Shown: positions 34,315 through 43,789 of the stretch, piece after piece
How positions within the stretch are numbered: the stretch's first letter is position 1
Layout: the number at the start of each line of letters is the position of its first letter
Assembly: GCA_025059945.1 (NCBI GenBank)
Contig: JANXDC010000004.1
Coordinates: 186,001-250,000, forward strand
Direction of reading: 5' to 3'
Length of the DNA stretch: 64,000 nt
Origin: Bacteroidota bacterium
GTDB lineage: Bacteria; Bacteroidota; Rhodothermia; JANXDC01
Notes under the pieces: model-generated
Told to the model about the DNA's origin: nothing
Seen by the model: only the letters and a program-made list of their open reading frames with translations
The model's database searches: none
Program-made: the position numbers and the translations under genes

Positions 34315-35889
34315 ATGAAGCGTCTGCTAGTTGCCGTTTTTGTGTTCGTTGCGCCCCTACAGGGGGCGCAGGCGCAGCGCCGTGCAGAGCTGCCGCCGGG
34401 GCTAGATGCGTACGTAGAGCGCCTCATGCGCACCTTCGAGGTGCCGGGTCTGGCGCTGGCGATCGTCAAGGACGGCCGGGTTTTGCTCGCTAAGGGCTAT
34501 GGGGTGCGCACCGTGGGCCGAACGGAGCCCGTGGACGCGCAGACTCGATTCGGCATCGCCTCGAATTCAAAGGCCTTCACCGCCGTGGCCTTGGGGATGC
34601 TGGTGGAGGAGGGCAAGCTCGAATGGGATCGGCCGGTGGTCGAGTATCTGCCCTGGTTTCAGCTGGCCGATCCCTACATCACGCGCCAGCTTACGGTGCG
34701 GGACCTGTTGGTGCACCAATCCGGGTTGGGGCTCGGGGCCGGCGATCTGCTCTGGTGGCCGCCCACGACGTATACACGGAAGGAGATCGTGCGCCGCCTG
34801 CGGCAGCTGCCGATCGCGCATCCGCTGCGCTATCGATACGCCTACAACAACAACCTGTACATCGTGGCCGGAGAGCTTATAGAGGCCGTCTCAGGCCAGA
34901 CGTGGGAGGAGTTCGTGGGACGGCGCATCTTGGATCGGTTGGGTATGCGCAACTCCGATCCCCGTCTGTCTGCGGCGGCGCAGCCAGGCAACGTGGCCAC
35001 GCCGCATGCGCCCGTAGAGGGGCGCCTGCGGCCCGTTCGGCCCTACACGCACGATGCGGCCAATCCGGCCGGGGGTATCAACTCCTGCGCTGAGGACATG
35101 GCCCGCTGGATGATCGCGCTGCTCGACTCCGGTCGTCTGGCCGATGGGTCGCGGTTGTTTAGTCCGCGCCTGGCGCATGCGCTGTGGACGATCGTCACCC
35201 CCATGCCGATTCCGGAGCGCATGGAGGCGGAGCTGGAGCCCCTGCGCATGCAGTTTAACGGCTACGGGCTTGGTTTTCAGGTGCGCGACTATCGAGGCCG
35301 AAAGCTGGCCACGCACACGGGAGGGCTTCCGGGCTATCTTTCGCGCGTGGCCTTGGTGCCGGAGCTCAAGCTCGGGGTGGCGGTGCTGACGAATCAAGAA
35401 TCCGGCGCTGCTTTCAACGCGTTGACCTGGTGGGTGTTGGACTATTACTTGGGCGTTCGCCCCGCCTACGACTGGATCGAGGCCTACCGCCGCCTGCAAG
35501 AACGGACGCAGCGGGAGCTAGCCCAAACCGAGGCCCGGATCTTGGCCCAGCGCGACAGCACCCGAGGTCCGTCGCTGCCTCTGGAGCGCTATGCAGGCCG
35601 CTATCGAGACGCCTGGTACGGGGACGTGGAGATCACTTACGCAGAGGGCCGGCTGCGGATTCGGTTTCTGCCCACCGAAAGCTTACAGGGGGAGCTGCGG
35701 CACTGGCAATACGACACCTTCTGGGTGCGCTGGGATGATCGGGAGCTGCGGGCCGATGCCTTCCTGACGTTCTGGCTTAGCCCCGACGGCTCAATCGCCG
35801 AAGCGCGCTTGCGTCCGGTGTCGCCGGCTACGGACTTTAGCTTCGATTTTCAGGACCTTCGCCTGGTGCCTGTGCCGCATAGCCGCTAG
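34315..35889 (+). CDS. Exported serine hydrolase, class C beta-lactamase fold
   Basis: A 524-residue protein with a signal peptide (KRLLVAVFVFVAPLQGAQA). The active-site motifs are S83-x-x-K86 (SNSKAFTA), Y-x-N (in YAYNNN) and HTGGLPG in place of KTG. A C-terminal strand-rich region (~400-520) resembles the DUF3471 extension. Such proteins are usually peptidases or esterases rather than antibiotic-resistance enzymes. ATG 34315 follows AAAGGGGGG. The frame extends 19 codons upstream, which would bury the signal peptide. It converges on the S9 peptidase through a shared CTAG. Confidence 0.9.
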   Translation: MKRLLVAVFVFVAPLQGAQAQRRAELPPGLDAYVERLMRTFEVPGLALAIVKDGRVLLAKGYGVRTVGRTEPVDAQTRFGIASNSKAFTAVALGMLVEEGKLEWDRPVVEYLPWFQLADPYITRQLTVRDLLVHQSGLGLGAGDLLWWPPTTYTRKEIVRRLRQLPIAHPLRYRYAYNNNLYIVAGELIEAVSGQTWEEFVGRRILDRLGMRNSDPRLSAAAQPGNVATPHAPVEGRLRPVRPYTHDAANPAGGINSCAEDMARWMIALLDSGRLADGSRLFSPRLAHALWTIVTPMPIPERMEAELEPLRMQFNGYGLGFQVRDYRGRKLATHTGGLPGYLSRVALVPELKLGVAVLTNQESGAAFNALTWWVLDYYLGVRPAYDWIEAYRRLQERTQRELAQTEARILAQRDSTRGPSLPLERYAGRYRDAWYGDVEITYAEGRLRIRFLPTESLQGELRHWQYDTFWVRWDDRELRADAFLTFWLSPDGSIAEARLRPVSPATDFSFDFQDLRLVPVPHSR

Positions 35890-37889
35890 CCGTTGCCGAC
35901 TACGCGGGCTCGTCCCCGCAGGTGCCGCTCAAACCAGTCCAGGATGAAGCCGGAGACTTGTAGGAGCAGTTTGGGCTCGGTGGGCCCATGCGGCGTGCGG
36001 GGAAGCACGACCATCTCCGTGGGCACGTTGCGGCGTTTTAGAGCCACGTACATCTCCAGGCCCTGCGAGAAGGGCACGCGTCGGTCGTTTTCCCCGTGGA
36101 TGATCTGCGTGGGCGTGCGTACGTTCTGGATTTGGTAGATGGCCGAATGCTTGGCGTAGGTGGCGTAGTCCTCCCAGAACTCCGCCCCCATGTGGGCTAC
36201 CAGATAATCCGGGATGTCGGTGGTGGTGACCATGCTGATCAGGTTCGACAGGCCGGCCCCCATGCTGGCGGCCTTGAAGCGCGAGGTGCGCGTAACAGCG
36301 AAGGCCGTCATGTAGCCCCCGTAACTCCAGCCCATGATCGCCAGGCTGTCCGGGTGCGCGACGCCGCGGCGGATGACCTCGTCGACGCCGCTCATAAGGT
36401 CCTCGAAATCCCCATAGCCCCAGTCCCGTACGTTGGCGTAGCGGAAATCCTTGCCGTATCCGGTCGACCCTCGCGGGTTGGGCAATAGCAGCGCGTAGCC
36501 GTGTTGGGCGAAGTACTGCAGCAGGTAAATCCCGGCTCGGCCCGTGAAGGTGCGGCTGAAGACCCCGGCTGGGCCGCCGTGCACGTTGAGGATAAGCGGA
36601 TAACGTCGCCCCGGTTGATAGTCCACTGGGTAGATGAGCAGGCCTTCGATCTCCAGCCCGTCGAAGGAGCGCCAGCGCAGGACCTCCGTGCGCCCCATAG
36701 GGGGCAGAGGAACGTCCACGTTGAGCCGCGACAGGCGCTGCGGAGCGAAACGCTCTACGGCGCTCGTGTAGACTTCAACCGGGGTGTCGGAGTTTTCGTA
36801 GGTGAAGGCCATCCAACGCGTGTTCCGATCGAAGGCCGCTTGGCCGTACACGCCCGGGCCCCGCGTAAGAAACTCCGGAGCGCGGCCATCTGCGGGCAGG
36901 CGGAGCACGTGTCGGTCCACGCGCACGTTTTCCTCCACGAACACATACCGGCCGTCTGCCGACCAGCCCAGCAGCGTCGCGTTGCGATCCGGCGTGTCGG
37001 CCAGTTTGCGGGGCTGCCCCCCTTCTAGGGGCACGACCCAGACGTCCGCAAGCCCGATGCGTTCAGGTTGGCCGCCGTGGGACGTGAAGGCCACCCATCG
37101 GCCGTCTGGAGAGACTTTGGGGTTGGTGTCCACGCCCGGACGGCGCACAAGGGCCGTAACGGAGCCGCTATCGGCCGGCACCCAGGAAAGATCCACCTCC
37201 ACAAGTCCCGTGTTTAGGCGCGGATCGGGCTGATGGGCAAACACGATGCGGCGCCCGTCGGGGGTCCAGTCAAAGCTCACCACGTGAAAGGCCCCGCGCG
37301 TGAGCCTGCGTATGGGCCGCTTGCCCTGGGCGTTTGGCTCCACGGGGACCCGATACAGGTGTTGGTATTTAAAGTCCCCGTCCAGCACGTAGGCGTCGCG
37401 CTTTTCGCGTTTGCGCTGCCGTTCTTCGGGCGTTTCTGGGTCTGGGGCCAAAAAGGCCAGGCTACGTCCATCTGGGGCCCAGCGGAAGCCGGTTACGCCG
37501 GTTTCGACGTCTGTGAGCTGTTCGGCTTCCCCGCCGTGCATGGGCAGAAGCCAGATCTGGTTACGGCCCGACCGGGTGCTTAAGAAGGCCAAATATCGGC
37601 CGTCGGGGGAGAAGGCGGGGGCGGTGCAGGACTTATCACCCCGCGTGTATTGGCGGCTCCAGCCCTCTAGGCGCGAAGCGACCCAAATGTGGCTTAGGTA
37701 CTCGGACTTTTCGCCTTCCGTAAGGGCCTCTCGGACCACGTAGGCCACTAGATCGCCATCCGGGGACATGGCCACATCCGAAACGGCGCGGAAGCGCAGG
37801 ACTAGCTCCGGGGTCCAGCTCAAGGCCGACTGCGCCAAAAGCCCAGCTGGCCACCAAGCCCATAAGGCAACTAGAGCGAGCCGCTTCAT
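35886..37889 (-). CDS. Secreted S9-family (prolyl oligopeptidase/acylaminoacyl) peptidase
   Basis: A 667-residue protein with a signal peptide (LALVALWAWWPAGLLAQS). A TolB/WD-like beta-propeller (~35-390; repeats such as AFSPDGRYLAFLS, RWAPDGRSLAFLA, KVSPDGRWVAFTS) precedes an alpha/beta-hydrolase domain. The catalytic triad is visible: S522 (GWSYGGYM), D602 (GENDRRVP) and H634 (RTPHGP). It cleaves short peptides, probably in the periplasm. It is one of several exported hydrolases in this block. Confidence 0.94.
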   Translation of the reverse strand: MKRLALVALWAWWPAGLLAQSALSWTPELVLRFRAVSDVAMSPDGDLVAYVVREALTEGEKSEYLSHIWVASRLEGWSRQYTRGDKSCTAPAFSPDGRYLAFLSTRSGRNQIWLLPMHGGEAEQLTDVETGVTGFRWAPDGRSLAFLAPDPETPEERQRKREKRDAYVLDGDFKYQHLYRVPVEPNAQGKRPIRRLTRGAFHVVSFDWTPDGRRIVFAHQPDPRLNTGLVEVDLSWVPADSGSVTALVRRPGVDTNPKVSPDGRWVAFTSHGGQPERIGLADVWVVPLEGGQPRKLADTPDRNATLLGWSADGRYVFVEENVRVDRHVLRLPADGRAPEFLTRGPGVYGQAAFDRNTRWMAFTYENSDTPVEVYTSAVERFAPQRLSRLNVDVPLPPMGRTEVLRWRSFDGLEIEGLLIYPVDYQPGRRYPLILNVHGGPAGVFSRTFTGRAGIYLLQYFAQHGYALLLPNPRGSTGYGKDFRYANVRDWGYGDFEDLMSGVDEVIRRGVAHPDSLAIMGWSYGGYMTAFAVTRTSRFKAASMGAGLSNLISMVTTTDIPDYLVAHMGAEFWEDYATYAKHSAIYQIQNVRTPTQIIHGENDRRVPFSQGLEMYVALKRRNVPTEMVVLPRTPHGPTEPKLLLQVSGFILDWFERHLRGRARVVGNG

Positions 37890-37961
37890 TTTGGTCTCCT
37901 GGTTTTCCGGAAAAGTACGTCAAAAAGGGGAGAGCCGAAAGGCGCCGTTGTCGAGCCCCCC

Positions 37962-37992
37962 AAAAAAAAGCCCGGCTTTTCGCAAGCCGGGC
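37962..37992 (-). terminator. Intrinsic terminator of the small lipoprotein gene
   Basis: A perfect 9-bp stem (37984-37992 with 37970-37978) with a 5-nt loop. On the minus strand it is followed by eight T (37969-37962). It starts 28 nt after the lipoprotein stop and separates it from the S9 peptidase gene downstream. Confidence 0.9.
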
Positions 37993-38019
37993 CGGGAGTG
38001 GGACGAAACCCGATGCGTT

Positions 38020-38193
38020 TTACTGAGCCGGCTGCTGGGCCGTGGTGTCTTGAGCCGCTGTGTCCGCCGGAGCCGGGGCCGGGGCTGGGGCTGGCTCAAC
38101 CTGCTCCTGAGCCGGGGTTTGCTGCTGCTGACCGCCGCAGCCGATCACGAACAACGCGCCAGCCAGCATGAGGACACCGAGGAACTGCTTCAT
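38020..38193 (-). CDS. Small Gln/Pro/Ala-rich lipoprotein (57 residues)
   Basis: This short gene has a good ribosome site (AAGGAGG, 7 nt before ATG 38193) and encodes a lipoprotein signal, MKQFLGVLMLAGALFVIGCG, with Cys19. The mature 39 residues are low-complexity: QQQQ, then a PAPAPAPAPAD repeat, then Gln/Thr/Ala to the end. It has its own strong terminator and a possible promoter at 38269-38276, so it is a single-gene transcript. It resembles abundant small surface lipoproteins; no function is proposed. Confidence 0.85.
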   Translation of the reverse strand: MKQFLGVLMLAGALFVIGCGGQQQQTPAQEQVEPAPAPAPAPADTAAQDTTAQQPAQ

Positions 38194-38268
38194 GATGACG
38201 CCTCCTTATGTTTTGCGCACTACCCGATGCGGCGTCGTGGTGGTGAGCACGCCTGCATCCGGCGAGCG

Positions 38269-38276
38269 CAAATATA
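38269..38276 (-). promoter_or_regulatory. Possible -7 box of the small lipoprotein gene
   Basis: The minus strand reads TATATTTG, an exact match to the Bacteroidota -7 consensus TAnnTTTG, about 75 nt before ATG 38193. No clear -33 TTG is seen upstream. Confidence 0.4.
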
Positions 38277-38300
38277 CGAGCCTATTCCATCTTTGTCCAG

Positions 38301-40400
38301 CTACGGCTCTAGGCGCATGCTTAAACCCAGGGTGAATTGCCGAGGCAAGCCCGGCTCTAGGTATACGGGTCGTCCGTTGACGATGTCGGGGTTGACGAAC
38401 ACGCTCGCTGCGTATCGGGTGTTAGCCAGATTCGTCACCGCGACGAAACCCTCTAGAGCCATCCAGGGATGGCCCACCCGCATAGGGCCCAGGCGTAGTC
38501 TGGCATCCCATACCGCGGTCCCGGGTACGCGCCAGCGGTTGCCGTCGTCGGCCCAATACGAAGCAAAACCACGCAAAAGCAGACCGGCGCTTATGGGCAC
38601 AGTCCGGCCAAGGCGGTATTCGGCCTTGGCAAAAAAGTACCGCTCCGGCACCCCCGCGATGCGGTTGCCGCGGTAGTCTCCGGGCGCTAGGTTTGTAAAG
38701 CGGCCGTAGCGGGGATCAAGCTCATAGCGCGTATATCGGTAGCGGCCCAGCGTGAGGCTTCCCTCCAGGCGGAGGCCCAGATGGGCTTCGAGCGCAGCTT
38801 GCAGTTCCAGTCCGATCCGCCGTGATGCGGCTGTCCCCGTAAAGAAGGCTCCGTTGTTGAAGGGAACCAGCTCGTCGCGCACCTCGATCCAATATCCGGT
38901 CGCCTCATAGCTAACCCAGCGGAGCAAGCCCGATTGAGGCAGGAAGCCTTGTCTGGTGCCCACTTCATAACTTGTTGAGCGCATCGGACGAAGGTTGGGG
39001 TTAAGCAGGTATTGGCTGGCGAGCTCCGGAGGGGGATCCACCTCGTTTCCGGCCGGCACCTCTAGGCCCCCGCCCATGTTCGCGTAGATGCTGCCCAGCC
39101 GATCATAGCGCCAGAGCAAGCTGAATTTGGGGCTCATTTGCCGGTATATGCGCCGATCGCGCCGGGCCGAGAGGAAATCCTCCCCGTAGTAGGGGATCCA
39201 ATCGTATCGGGCGCCCCAGGAGAGCTGCACACCGGGCAACAGGTCCAGTTCGTGTTGCGCGAACAGCCCGAAGTTGCCCGCGCCCTCGCGTTTGTTGGTG
39301 CGCAGCTGGGTGCCGCGCTGGCCGTTGACCAGGCTGTAAAATAGGATCGCCCCGTCCTGGTAGGCCGCGTCTCCCCCAAGCTGCCAGCGGCTGCGACGAG
39401 CGGAGCCGAGTTCATGTTCAAACCGGTAGAGCAAACTCCCCCCCAGATAGTAGCGGTTGAAGTCCCGAAACGTGTTGCGCTCCGATCGCTGCAGGACCTT
39501 CGTAGTCGCAAAAGCAGAGGCCTCAATTCGGTGCGGGCCGCTTTGGTGCTCTAAGCTGGAGCCTATGCGAAAAAGCTTGTTATCTCGCCGCTCTTGTCGC
39601 TGCAGGTAGACGGGGAAGGCCTTTTGAGGCTCTGTGTGAAATTCCTCCCAGGATAAGGGGCCTGGGATGCGGAACCGGTTGCGCGTGCCCGAAAGGTGCA
39701 CCCCAAGCCGAGATCCCCGTCCGATATACCCTATGAGGCCTGTGTGCACAAGCCAGCGATGGCTCTCGGAGTGCTCGCGCCAGCCCGGCCAGTCGATAAG
39801 CCCGGCTTGCAGGTAATACTGGGCTGACCCTATGGCTGCGCCTCCGTATCCGGCCAGGCGCCGAAAGCCGTAAGAGCCCGTCTGGGCTTGCAAGATGAGC
39901 CGGTTTGTGCCCATGGGGGGCACGATGTCGACGGCCACCAACCCCCCGGAGGCGTTGCCCCACAGAGCTGAAGCGTTGGATCGGATCACCTCCACGGCCT
40001 GCGCCCCGATGAGATCGATAAAGTCGAAGGCCGTTCGGCCATCGGGCTCTGTTTCGGGAAAGCCGTTGAGCAGGATGCGCACCCCGCGGCTTGTGCCTGC
40101 ATTGGAGCGTTCCCCAGCCCCCCGGGCCCCGAAGCCGCGGATTACGAGCCGAATGTCGTGGTTGCCGGAGCGCGTGCCCACCCACACGCCGGGGATGCCC
40201 GAGAGCACTTCCTCTAGCCCGTATCCCCGGATGGCGACGCCGTCGCTTAGCTCCACCACGCGCACCGCAGCCGGGACGTTCAGCAACGCCTCCCGGCTGC
40301 GGGTCGCCGTCACGGTGATCGCCTCCAGTTCCACCCGAGGTAGAACCGTGTCCGCCGCGGCCGCAGCTTGTAAGAAGGCTATGACCCACAGGCCCGTCAT
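38301..40400 (-). CDS. TonB-dependent outer-membrane receptor
   Basis: A 699-residue protein. A signal peptide (MTGLWVIAFLQAAAAA) is followed by a TonB-box-like segment and a plug domain (ITVTATRSREALLNVPAAV, LEEVLSGIPGVWVGTRSG, RLVIRGFGARG, VEVIRSNASALWGNASGG). A ~550-residue 22-strand-type barrel ends in an aromatic/amphipathic strand (RQFTLGLSMRLEP). It resembles siderophore/vitamin receptors of the FecA/BtuB class rather than SusC. The ligand is unknown. It is divergent from the sortilin-repeat gene. Confidence 0.93.
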   Translation of the reverse strand: MTGLWVIAFLQAAAAADTVLPRVELEAITVTATRSREALLNVPAAVRVVELSDGVAIRGYGLEEVLSGIPGVWVGTRSGNHDIRLVIRGFGARGAGERSNAGTSRGVRILLNGFPETEPDGRTAFDFIDLIGAQAVEVIRSNASALWGNASGGLVAVDIVPPMGTNRLILQAQTGSYGFRRLAGYGGAAIGSAQYYLQAGLIDWPGWREHSESHRWLVHTGLIGYIGRGSRLGVHLSGTRNRFRIPGPLSWEEFHTEPQKAFPVYLQRQERRDNKLFRIGSSLEHQSGPHRIEASAFATTKVLQRSERNTFRDFNRYYLGGSLLYRFEHELGSARRSRWQLGGDAAYQDGAILFYSLVNGQRGTQLRTNKREGAGNFGLFAQHELDLLPGVQLSWGARYDWIPYYGEDFLSARRDRRIYRQMSPKFSLLWRYDRLGSIYANMGGGLEVPAGNEVDPPPELASQYLLNPNLRPMRSTSYEVGTRQGFLPQSGLLRWVSYEATGYWIEVRDELVPFNNGAFFTGTAASRRIGLELQAALEAHLGLRLEGSLTLGRYRYTRYELDPRYGRFTNLAPGDYRGNRIAGVPERYFFAKAEYRLGRTVPISAGLLLRGFASYWADDGNRWRVPGTAVWDARLRLGPMRVGHPWMALEGFVAVTNLANTRYAASVFVNPDIVNGRPVYLEPGLPRQFTLGLSMRLEP

Positions 40401-40537
40401 GCTCTTACTCCTCAGCAGTTGTACACCAACAATGATATCAAGGGGACTCGTTACGGACCAGTAAAATCGCTCTGAATGGCGTTGCCGATTTAGGCAGCGC
40501 TATGAAAATTCCAAGGAACCTTCGAGGAGGTTTCGCT

Positions 40538-43500
40538 ATGCGCGTACGCTATGCTGTTTCTCTCATGGGGAGTTTGCTTGTGCTCCTCAGCCTTGGCGCT
40601 TGGGCCCAGCGTCGGCCGGCCCCATCCGCCCCAGCAGCTCCCTCGATAGACCCCGCTTGGCTTCAGAACCTGGAGTGGCGTAACATCGGGCCTGCCATTA
40701 TGGGCGGGCGTACGACGGACATTGAGGGCGTTCCGGGAAACCCGAATTTGGTTTACGTGGCCACGGCCTCTGGGGGCCTATGGAAAACCACAAACGGGGG
40801 GCATACGTGGATTCCGCTTTTTGACGCGCAACCTGTGCTCTCCATTGGCGATATCGCCATCGACCCGCGCAACCCGGATCTCATCTACGTGGGCACAGGC
40901 GAGGGCAATCCGCGCAACTCCGTCTCCTTCGGCAACGGGGTCTACAAGAGCACCGACGGGGGCAAAACGTGGCAGCACTTGGGTCTAGGAAACGTGCGCC
41001 ACATCACGCGCGTGCTCGTGCATCCGCAGAACCCAGACGTCGTGTACGTGGGCGCCTTGGGCTCGGCTTTTGGGCCCACGGAGGATCGCGGTGTGTTCAT
41101 GACCACGGACGGGGGCAAAACCTGGCAGAAGGTGCTTTACCTGGACTCCGAGCACGGGGTCTCGGACATGGACATAGACCCCCAGAACCCGAATATCCTG
41201 TATGCGGCCCTCTGGAAGTTTGAGCGCAAACCCTGGACCCACACCTCGGGCAGCGAAAAAGGCGGCCTTTGGCGCTCCGTAGACGGGGGGCGCACCTGGA
41301 AAAAGCTTGAGCAGGGCTTACCCCGGCTTTTGGGTCGCATCGGGGTCAAAGTGGCCCCCAGCAACCCGAGCGTCGTCTACGTGATCGCCGAGTCCAACGA
41401 GGGGATTTTGTTTCGTTCTGAGGACCGCGGGGAGAGCTTTCGGGAGGTTTCCCGACAGCGCAACATCGTAAGCCGCGGCTTTTATTACACGGACATCCGG
41501 GTGGATCCCACCGACGAAAACCGCATATATGCGCTGGCCACCCAGTTCTTTGTCTCTATCGACGGGGGCCGTACGTTTCGGCAAAGCGCTCAGCGGATTC
41601 ACGTCGATCACCACGCCCTCTGGATCGACCCCGTTAACCCCCATCGCATGTGGCTGGGCAATGACGGCGGGATCGCCGTCAGCTACGATCGGGGCGAAAC
41701 GTGGCAGTACGTGAACAACATCCCGCTAGGGCAGTTCTACCATGTCTGGTATGATTTCGCGGAGCCCTTCTACAACGTCGTAGGTGGTCTTCAGGACAAC
41801 GGCACCTGGGCCGGTCCGAGCCGCACCCGCTATGGGGTGGGCGTCTTAAACGACGATTGGCAGCTGGTCTCTTTCGGGGATGGGTTTCAGTCCCTTATTC
41901 ATCCTGACAACCCGAATCTATACCTGACCGAATCCCAGGGTGGAAATATCCTGCGTACGCATCTGGACTCACGCGCCCAGCAAAGCATCAACCCGGCCGT
42001 GCGCACCGGCGGAGGCCCAGCCCGGGACCTCAAGGTGCGCTTTAACTGGAACGCGCCCATCGTGCAGTCGCCGCACGACAAAAACACGGTCTACTTTGCT
42101 GGGAACGTGGTCTTCAAGTCCACCGACTTCGGACAAACCTGGGAGCAGATCAGCCCGGATCTGACGACAAACGACCCCAGCAAACTGGGTCCGGCCGGCG
42201 GCCCGGTCTGGAAGGAGAACACCACGGCCGAATATTACTGCACGATCATCAGCTTGGAGGAATCCCCTGTGCAGCCCGGAGTCATCTGGGTGGGCACAGA
42301 CGACGGGCTTGTGCACGTGACCCTAGATGGAGGGCGGACCTGGACAAATGTCACGCGCAACATCCCGGGCGTGCCCGCTGGGTCTCCCGTTTCGGCTGTA
42401 GAGCCCTCCCGAACGGGGGCTGGCGTGGCTTACGTGGCCTTTGATCGGCACATGTTCAACGACTTCCGGCCGTACGTGTTCAAGACCACGGACTTCGGCC
42501 GGACTTGGACGAACGTTACGGGCAACCTGCCCGAGGGCGCCTACGTGCACGTGGTGCGCGAGGATCCGCGCAACCCGAACCTCGTCTACGTAGGCACGGA
42601 GACCGGCCTATACGCCTCCTATACCGGGGGAGGAAACTGGATCAAGCTGCATCTGAAGAACCTGCCTCAGGGCGTCTCCGTGCACGACGTCCGGATCCAT
42701 CCTCGGGAGAACGACCTGATCATCGCCACTCACGGGCGCAGCCTTTACATTTTCGACGACGCTACCGTCATCCAACAACTAAGCCCAGAGCTGGCCGCAC
42801 GCGAGGCCCATCTGTTCCCGATTCGCGCTGCGGTCCGCTACAGCACCGCCATGGGCCGTTACGGGATCGGGGATGCGGTGTTCTCCGGTCCCAACCCGCC
42901 TTATGGGGCGTTGATTACGTACTATCTGAAGGAGAAGCCCGACGAGCGCACGCCGGTGCGCATCCAGATCCTAGATGGATCCGGCCGCGTGATCCGGGAG
43001 CTTACGCGCCTGCCCCGCGAAAAGGGCCTAAACCGTGTGGCCTGGGATCTCAGGCACGAGGGGCCGCGGCCGCGGCGTCCGCCTCAGGCGGGCGAGCCAC
43101 AGCAGGAGGAGATGATGGGCTTCTTCGGTGGCGGGCCCGCAGGCCCGCACGTGTTGGCCGGCACCTACACGGTGCGGCTTCTAGTGGGGGATCGCAGCTA
43201 CGAGCAGCCCGTCGAGGTGCGCCTGGAGCGGGCGCTTCTGCCCTTTGCGGAGCGCATACAGGTGGGCTTCCAGCGGGGCATGGAACTGCGGGAGCTTCGC
43301 TCGACCATCAACGACTTTCTGCGCGCCCTTGACGGGGTGCGGGAGCAGGCTCAGGCCGTTGAGCGCACGCTACGCGCCTGGGGCGGAAACGAGACGCGGG
43401 CCCTCTTGGGGCAGCTAGAGGCCTTTCGCAAGAAGGCGGACTCGCTGGAGGCCACACTCCTGAGGCCGCAAAATCAGCAGCAGGACTACGGTCCGCGGCT

Positions 43501-43738
43501 TGCAGAACAGCTCAACCAGATGGCCGGCATGCTGGACAACAACCTGGGCCCGACGCCGTATCAGCTGCGCTACTACGAAGAGCTCAAGGCCCAGGTGCGT
43601 CCCGCCCTGGAGCCGATTGCCCGGTTCTTGGCATCTGACGTAGCCCAGCTCAACGAGGCCCTGCGCCGGGCCAACGCGCCTGTGCTCATGGTGCGCGCTC
43701 CCTCGCTTCCGGCCGTGGGCGGTGGAGGCGGCCAGTAG
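40538..43738 (+). CDS. Secreted sortilin/BNR-repeat beta-propeller protein
   Basis: About 1066 residues: a signal peptide (YAVSLMGSLLVLLSLGAWAQ), then two large propellers rich in Asp-box/BNR repeats (STDGGKTWQ, TTDGGKTWQ, SVDGGRTWK, SIDGGRTFR, TLDGGRTWTN), as in VPS10/sortilin-like proteins often annotated as glycosyl hydrolases. The C-terminal ~200 residues form a helical domain after a Pro-rich linker. ATG 40538 is chosen over ATG 40502 because GAGGAGG precedes it and the signal peptide begins here. The substrate is unknown. Similar proteins accompany exported peptidases in related bacteria. Confidence 0.9.
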   Translation: MRVRYAVSLMGSLLVLLSLGAWAQRRPAPSAPAAPSIDPAWLQNLEWRNIGPAIMGGRTTDIEGVPGNPNLVYVATASGGLWKTTNGGHTWIPLFDAQPVLSIGDIAIDPRNPDLIYVGTGEGNPRNSVSFGNGVYKSTDGGKTWQHLGLGNVRHITRVLVHPQNPDVVYVGALGSAFGPTEDRGVFMTTDGGKTWQKVLYLDSEHGVSDMDIDPQNPNILYAALWKFERKPWTHTSGSEKGGLWRSVDGGRTWKKLEQGLPRLLGRIGVKVAPSNPSVVYVIAESNEGILFRSEDRGESFREVSRQRNIVSRGFYYTDIRVDPTDENRIYALATQFFVSIDGGRTFRQSAQRIHVDHHALWIDPVNPHRMWLGNDGGIAVSYDRGETWQYVNNIPLGQFYHVWYDFAEPFYNVVGGLQDNGTWAGPSRTRYGVGVLNDDWQLVSFGDGFQSLIHPDNPNLYLTESQGGNILRTHLDSRAQQSINPAVRTGGGPARDLKVRFNWNAPIVQSPHDKNTVYFAGNVVFKSTDFGQTWEQISPDLTTNDPSKLGPAGGPVWKENTTAEYYCTIISLEESPVQPGVIWVGTDDGLVHVTLDGGRTWTNVTRNIPGVPAGSPVSAVEPSRTGAGVAYVAFDRHMFNDFRPYVFKTTDFGRTWTNVTGNLPEGAYVHVVREDPRNPNLVYVGTETGLYASYTGGGNWIKLHLKNLPQGVSVHDVRIHPRENDLIIATHGRSLYIFDDATVIQQLSPELAAREAHLFPIRAAVRYSTAMGRYGIGDAVFSGPNPPYGALITYYLKEKPDERTPVRIQILDGSGRVIRELTRLPREKGLNRVAWDLRHEGPRPRRPPQAGEPQQEEMMGFFGGGPAGPHVLAGTYTVRLLVGDRSYEQPVEVRLERALLPFAERIQVGFQRGMELRELRSTINDFLRALDGVREQAQAVERTLRAWGGNETRALLGQLEAFRKKADSLEATLLRPQNQQQDYGPRLAEQLNQMAGMLDNNLGPTPYQLRYYEELKAQVRPALEPIARFLASDVAQLNEALRRANAPVLMVRAPSLPAVGGGGGQ

Positions 43739-43757
43739 AGCCCGAGCGGCCCTCTCG

Positions 43758-43789
43758 GCCCCCAGGGCACCCGCCCTGGGGGCTTTTTT
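43758..43789 (+). terminator. Strong intrinsic terminator after the sortilin-repeat gene
   Basis: A perfect 11-bp GC-rich stem (43758-43768 with 43773-43783), loop ACCC, then TTTTTT (43784-43789). It ends 20 nt after the gene begins its intergenic region and abuts the stop of the convergent symporter gene. Confidence 0.95.

Noticed and set aside
34315-35889. Antibiotic-resistance beta-lactamase
   Set aside because: The SxxK/YxN/HTG set, large size and C-terminal extension are typical of peptidase/esterase-like members, so no resistance role is claimed.
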